From contig JACDZI010000030.1 in NCBI GenBank assembly GCA_013426785.1, positions 1 to 35,230 on the forward strand: a DNA stretch of 35,230 nucleotides. The letters run 5' to 3'. Shown here in pieces: positions 32,661-35,230 of the stretch. The translations under genes and the position numbers were made by a program. The stretch comes from Rhodocyclaceae bacterium (GTDB lineage: Bacteria > Pseudomonadota > Gammaproteobacteria > Burkholderiales > Rhodocyclaceae). The notes below the pieces were generated by a model. It did not search any database. It saw only the letters and a program-made list of their open reading frames with translations, and had not been told where the DNA came from. Position 1 is the stretch's first letter. Every line of letters starts with the position of its first letter.

Positions 32661-33516
32661 GACTTTTCGACAGGAATTCGATCAGGTCGGGAACTTCGCG
32701 TTCTAGGTCGCCGTAGTCGTCATGGCTGCCGGCGACCACCTTGAGTTGCACATGCTCGCCCGAGCGGACTGCAAAGATCGCTTCGGCCTCGTCCACCGGC
32801 ACGGTATCGTCCGCCGCCCCATGCACCAGCAGCGTCGGGCAGCGCACCCGGCGGATGGTATTGATCGGGGCAATGTCATCGAAGCGGTGGCCGATTACCC
32901 GCTCGACGTAGCGCAAAATCAGCCAGCCGGCTGGCCAGTAGGGAATGTGTTTCGCCACCAACCAGCGCCGCATCATCGCCACCGGATGGGTGAAGGCCGC
33001 CAGGCTCACCACGGCGGCAATGTCGGGGCGGCGTGCCGCGGCCAGTAGGACAGCCCCGGCCCCCACCGAATGGCCGATCACCGCGATGCGGTCGGGGGCA
33101 ACCCCATCCTGGCCTTGCAGCCAATCCACGGCATGGGCCATATCCTCGGCAAAGCGCGGCAGCGAGGCGAAGCTGTCCTCATCGCTGCAGCCGTGGCAGC
33201 GGGCATCGAAAAACAGCAGCGCGAAACCGGCCTCATGCAGCGGCCTGGCCAAAGGCAGCATCGTGGCCGCGTTGCCACCCCAGCCATGAATAACGGCAAC
33301 GGCAGGCGCCCTCCCTGCTCCCGATGCGGGAATAAACCAGCCAAACAGGGACTTGCCATTTTCGGTGGCGATCCCGACCTCCTGATAGGGCAAGCCGAGT
33401 CCGCCCGGCGTTTCCTGCCCGACAATGCGTTCAGGCGCGAGACTGCGCCGGATCGCCCAAGGAAGGAATCCGGCAACGACAACGAGGATGGCGAGGCCCA
33501 ACAGCAATGTGCTCAA
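32641..33516 (-). CDS. alpha/beta hydrolase with an N-terminal membrane anchor
   Basis: A 291-residue serine hydrolase. The first 22 residues (STLLLGLAILVVVAGFLPW) form a membrane anchor or uncleaved signal. The oxyanion strand VAVIHGWGGNAATMLPLARP is followed by the nucleophile elbow GHSVGAG. The acid lies in LLVHGAADDTVPVDEAEA and the histidine in VAGSHDDYGDLE, so the triad is complete. It resembles the BEM46/YqiA-type alpha/beta hydrolases; the substrate is unknown. The start is a TTG at 33514-33516, since no ATG is available before the anchor. The 3' end overlaps the FemAB-like gene by 20 bases in convergent orientation. It is divergent from the OsmC gene. Confidence 0.85.
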   Translation of the reverse strand: MSTLLLGLAILVVVAGFLPWAIRRSLAPERIVGQETPGGLGLPYQEVGIATENGKSLFGWFIPASGAGRAPAVAVIHGWGGNAATMLPLARPLHEAGFALLFFDARCHGCSDEDSFASLPRFAEDMAHAVDWLQGQDGVAPDRIAVIGHSVGAGAVLLAAARRPDIAAVVSLAAFTHPVAMMRRWLVAKHIPYWPAGWLILRYVERVIGHRFDDIAPINTIRRVRCPTLLVHGAADDTVPVDEAEAIFAVRSGEHVQLKVVAGSHDDYGDLEREVPDLIEFLSKSLTRQRA

Positions 33517-33588
33517 AGTTCAGTCCGCTTCGGCAAAGTTCAAAGCGCGTAATATTCGCACTTTCTAATGAACTCACGAGGTAAAAAC

Positions 33589-33978
33589 ATGATTACGACG
33601 CAAATTCTCGATGGTCACAAGACGGTCACCAACATCGATGGCCGGTTCGATATCGCCACCGACCAACCGCTCCCCCAGGGCGAAGATACCGCCCCTTCGC
33701 CTTTCGATTTTTTCCTGATGGCCATCGCCGCCTGCACCGCCTACTTTGTGCAGCGCTATTGTCGCAAATGGAACCTGCCCCACGCAGGCATTAGCGTCGA
33801 TCTGGAACCGGTCTTTAGCCCCCAACACACCCTTACCGACGTCAAGATTAAAATCCGCCTTCCGACCGGTTTCCCGGCGGAGCATCACGCCGGTGTGATG
33901 CGTAATGCCGCCGCCTGCCCGGTCAAGAAAGCGCTTGAATCGCCCCCCGCCATTGCCGTCGAACTGGTTGCCGCCTGA
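33589..33978 (+). CDS. OsmC/Ohr family protein
   Basis: A 129-residue protein of the OsmC fold, whose members use two cysteines to reduce organic peroxides or act on small thiols. The first Cys lies in MAIAACTAYFVQRYC (about residue 51 in AACTA) and the second in NAAACPVKKAL. The helix between PSPFDFFLMAIAACTAYFV and the end is typical of the YhfA-like subgroup. GAGG at 33578-33581 fixes the ATG at 33589, seven codons inside a longer open frame. TerB follows after 11 bases, and ArsC overlaps TerB, so the three probably form an operon with stress-related functions. Confidence 0.88.
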   Translation: MITTQILDGHKTVTNIDGRFDIATDQPLPQGEDTAPSPFDFFLMAIAACTAYFVQRYCRKWNLPHAGISVDLEPVFSPQHTLTDVKIKIRLPTGFPAEHHAGVMRNAAACPVKKALESPPAIAVELVAA

Positions 33979-33989
33979 CCGAACACTTC

Positions 33990-34463
33990 ATGCTGAGCAG
34001 TCTCAAAAGTTTCCTCGCCACGATCATTCCGCCCGCCGAAACGGCGGTTGCGGATGAGCACGCCATGCAACTAGCCACGGCGGTGCTGCTGATCGAAGTC
34101 ATGCGCGCCGACACCGAGTGCAAAGCAGCTGAGCAGGCTGCCATCATTACCATCCTGCGGCGGCGCTTCGCCTTGACCGAAGTTGAACTCGCCCGCTTGC
34201 TCGAACTCGGCGAGCAGACGGCGCGCGATGCCTACGACTTCCATCGCTTCACCGCCCTGCTCAACCGCGAACTAGACATCACCGAAAAGACCCTGATCAT
34301 CCAGCACATGTGGGAAGTGGCCTATGCGGATGCCCACCTGAGCGCGCACGAGAACCACCTGATGCGCAAGATAGCCGACCTACTCTACATTCCCCATGCA
34401 GAGTATGTCGCTGCCAAAGCGCGCGCCCGCAGTGCCGACCAGACCACCGAGATAACCCTATGA
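33990..34463 (+). CDS. TerB-like protein
   Basis: A 157-residue helical protein of the TerB family (tellurite resistance protein B-like). The family pattern is visible in ATAVLLIEVMRADTECKAAE, then QAAIITILRRRFALTEVELA, and IIQHMWEVAYADAHLSAHEN, then HLMRKIADLL, where Asp and Glu residues in the AD.....E repeats form the conserved acidic sites. No other tellurite-resistance genes lie nearby, so a general stress or membrane-linked role is more likely than tellurite resistance. Its stop overlaps the next ATG by four bases (ATGA), so the ArsC-family gene is coupled to it. Confidence 0.85.
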   Translation: MLSSLKSFLATIIPPAETAVADEHAMQLATAVLLIEVMRADTECKAAEQAAIITILRRRFALTEVELARLLELGEQTARDAYDFHRFTALLNRELDITEKTLIIQHMWEVAYADAHLSAHENHLMRKIADLLYIPHAEYVAAKARARSADQTTEITL

Positions 34464-34822
34464 GCGAACCCTCCCAAACGCGTATTTACGGGATAAAAAA
34501 TTGCGACAGCATGAAGAAGGCCTTCCGCTGGCTCGACGAACACGAACTCCCGTATGAATTCCATGACTACAAGAAACTGGGGGTGCCGCGCGAGCGGCTG
34601 GTCGAGTGGTGCCGCCAAGTCGGCTGGAAGACGCTGATCAATACCAAGGGGCCGACCTGGCGCAAGCTGACGCCCGAACAACAGGCCATCAGCAATCAGC
34701 GCGAGGCGGTGGAGATCATGATGGAACATTCCAGCGTGATCCGCCGGCCGGTGATCGAAGCGCCGGATGGCCACCTGCTCGTCGGCTTCGACCCGACCAT
34801 GTTCGAGAGCTTTATGCGCTGA
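34460..34822 (+). CDS. ArsC/Spx family protein, YffB-like
   Basis: A 120-residue thioredoxin-fold protein of the ArsC/Spx/MgsR group. The start IYGIKNCDSMKKAFRWLDEH has a single Cys in the position of the catalytic Cys (KNCDS in place of CxxC). The segment WKTLINTKGPTWRKLTPEQQ and the C-terminal RRPVIEAPDGHLLVGFDP are typical of the YffB subgroup. True arsenate reduction is doubtful, since YffB proteins are not known as arsenate reductases. Its stop TGA shares one base with the ATG of the next open frame (TGATG). Confidence 0.87.
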   Translation: MSEPSQTRIYGIKNCDSMKKAFRWLDEHELPYEFHDYKKLGVPRERLVEWCRQVGWKTLINTKGPTWRKLTPEQQAISNQREAVEIMMEHSSVIRRPVIEAPDGHLLVGFDPTMFESFMR

Positions 34823-35230
34823 TGCCGGTCATCGATAACGTCCGGCGTTTCCTGTTCGAGCAGCTCGATATCCGCAGAGCGGTCGTCTCGCTCGGCAATG
34901 CCTGGCATGAGACAAAGGTTCATCACATCAAGAAGCAACCTTATGACACAATCCTCTGTTTCTGCGCCCTGTTGATCCTCGCACTGCCTACCTTTGGCGC
35001 TGACGATGCCAAGAAAATACCCAGAATGCCTGAACTCGGCCCCGGCGAGCATTCGTTGGCACTCAAAGTCGGCGATCTGAACCGCAACTACATTGTCCAT
35101 GTGCCGCCCAGTTACGATGGCACAAAGCCGACGCCGGTCGTCATTATGTTTCACGGTGGTGGTGGCACTGCTCGCGGTGCGATGCGTGAAACTGGCTGGG
35201 CACAAAAGGCTGACAAGGAGGGCTTTCTAA
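34822..35230 (+). pseudogene. apparent join of an hslO (Hsp33) start with a secreted esterase, cut by the window edge
   Basis: From ATG 34822 the frame is open to the right edge. The first 33 or so residues (MPVIDNVRRFLFEQLDIRRA, then VVSLGNAWHE) match the N-terminus of Hsp33, the redox chaperone HslO, in related bacteria. After about 34920 the sequence changes to KKQPYDTILCFCALLILALP, a signal peptide core. Then come LKVGDLNRNYIVHVPPSYDG and PVVIMFHGGGGTARG, the start of an LpqC/PHB-depolymerase-like esterase with its oxyanion-hole HGGGG. About 250 residues of Hsp33 are missing. Either hslO was truncated and fused in frame, or the esterase uses its own start: the codon before KKQ is ATC where ATG would be expected. 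Only the esterase N-terminus is in the window. Confidence 0.65.

Noticed and set aside
35065-35080. AAAGTCGGCG in the esterase frame, like the start of the dispersed repeat.
   Set aside because: The match stops after 10 bases and the residues fit the esterase family.
1-35230. tRNA, rRNA or complete insertion sequences.
   Set aside because: No tRNA-like cloverleaf, rRNA segment or transposase motif was found by reading both strands, although a short RNA could be missed by eye.

Overview
The window looks like a chromosomal segment of a betaproteobacterium, most probably of the Rhodocyclales type. This rests on the high GC content, the gene content (dnaQ-rnhA-methyltransferase-gloB, nadK-recN near hrcA, hrcA-hemH-grpE-dnaK-dnaJ, mfd, class I DAHP synthase) and the style of the sensory proteins (heme c chemoreceptor, PocR, PilZ, GGDEF). 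The assignment comes from protein recognition only; no database search was possible.

Layout: 1-2054 carries a minus-strand unit (methyltransferase, rnhA, dnaQ) divergent from gloB and a branched-chain amino acid type binding protein (2072-4020). A minus-strand unit follows: recN, nadK and an adenine-type DNA methyltransferase (4078-7770). The heat-shock block runs on the plus strand: hrcA, hemH, then an EF-hand-like protein and a heme-binding chemoreceptor, then grpE, dnaK, dnaJ (7871-16830). A 4.2 kb minus-strand gene for a single-chain restriction-modification enzyme (16857-21029) sits between dnaJ and a small DUF4405 membrane protein. After mfd (21720-25124) comes a patchwork: a collapsed PocR/PAS/receiver hybrid kinase pseudogene, a PilZ-STAS-like protein, aroG with a DUF1015 gene, a decayed HigB/HigA-like toxin-antitoxin locus, a diguanylate cyclase, a spermidine synthase-like protein, a FemAB-like acyltransferase, an alpha/beta hydrolase, an OsmC protein, a TerB-like protein, an ArsC-family protein, and at the right edge an apparent in-frame join of an Hsp33 (hslO) start to a secreted esterase.

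The most unusual structure is a 23-bp dispersed repeat, starting AAAGTCGGC and ending GACGGC, present in 11 near-identical copies between 143 and 29166. Nine copies mark the ends of genes or transcription units, and four of these touch or nearly touch a stop codon. Two lie inside genes (grpE and mfd), where both begin on a codon boundary, in the same frame, encoding KVGA-D/G-STA in regions expected to tolerate insertion. Two identical copies in inverted orientation bracket the restriction-modification gene. I do not recognise this family from the sequence; its function and mobility are open.

How the genes work together: HrcA and the two sigma-32-like promoters (before grpE and before dnaK) point to heat-shock control of the chaperone block, with a probable attenuating terminator before dnaJ. 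The chemoreceptor, the PilZ-STAS protein, the GGDEF protein and the PocR remnant indicate a lineage rich in redox and c-di-GMP signalling. No rRNA, tRNA, CRISPR array or complete insertion sequence was seen.
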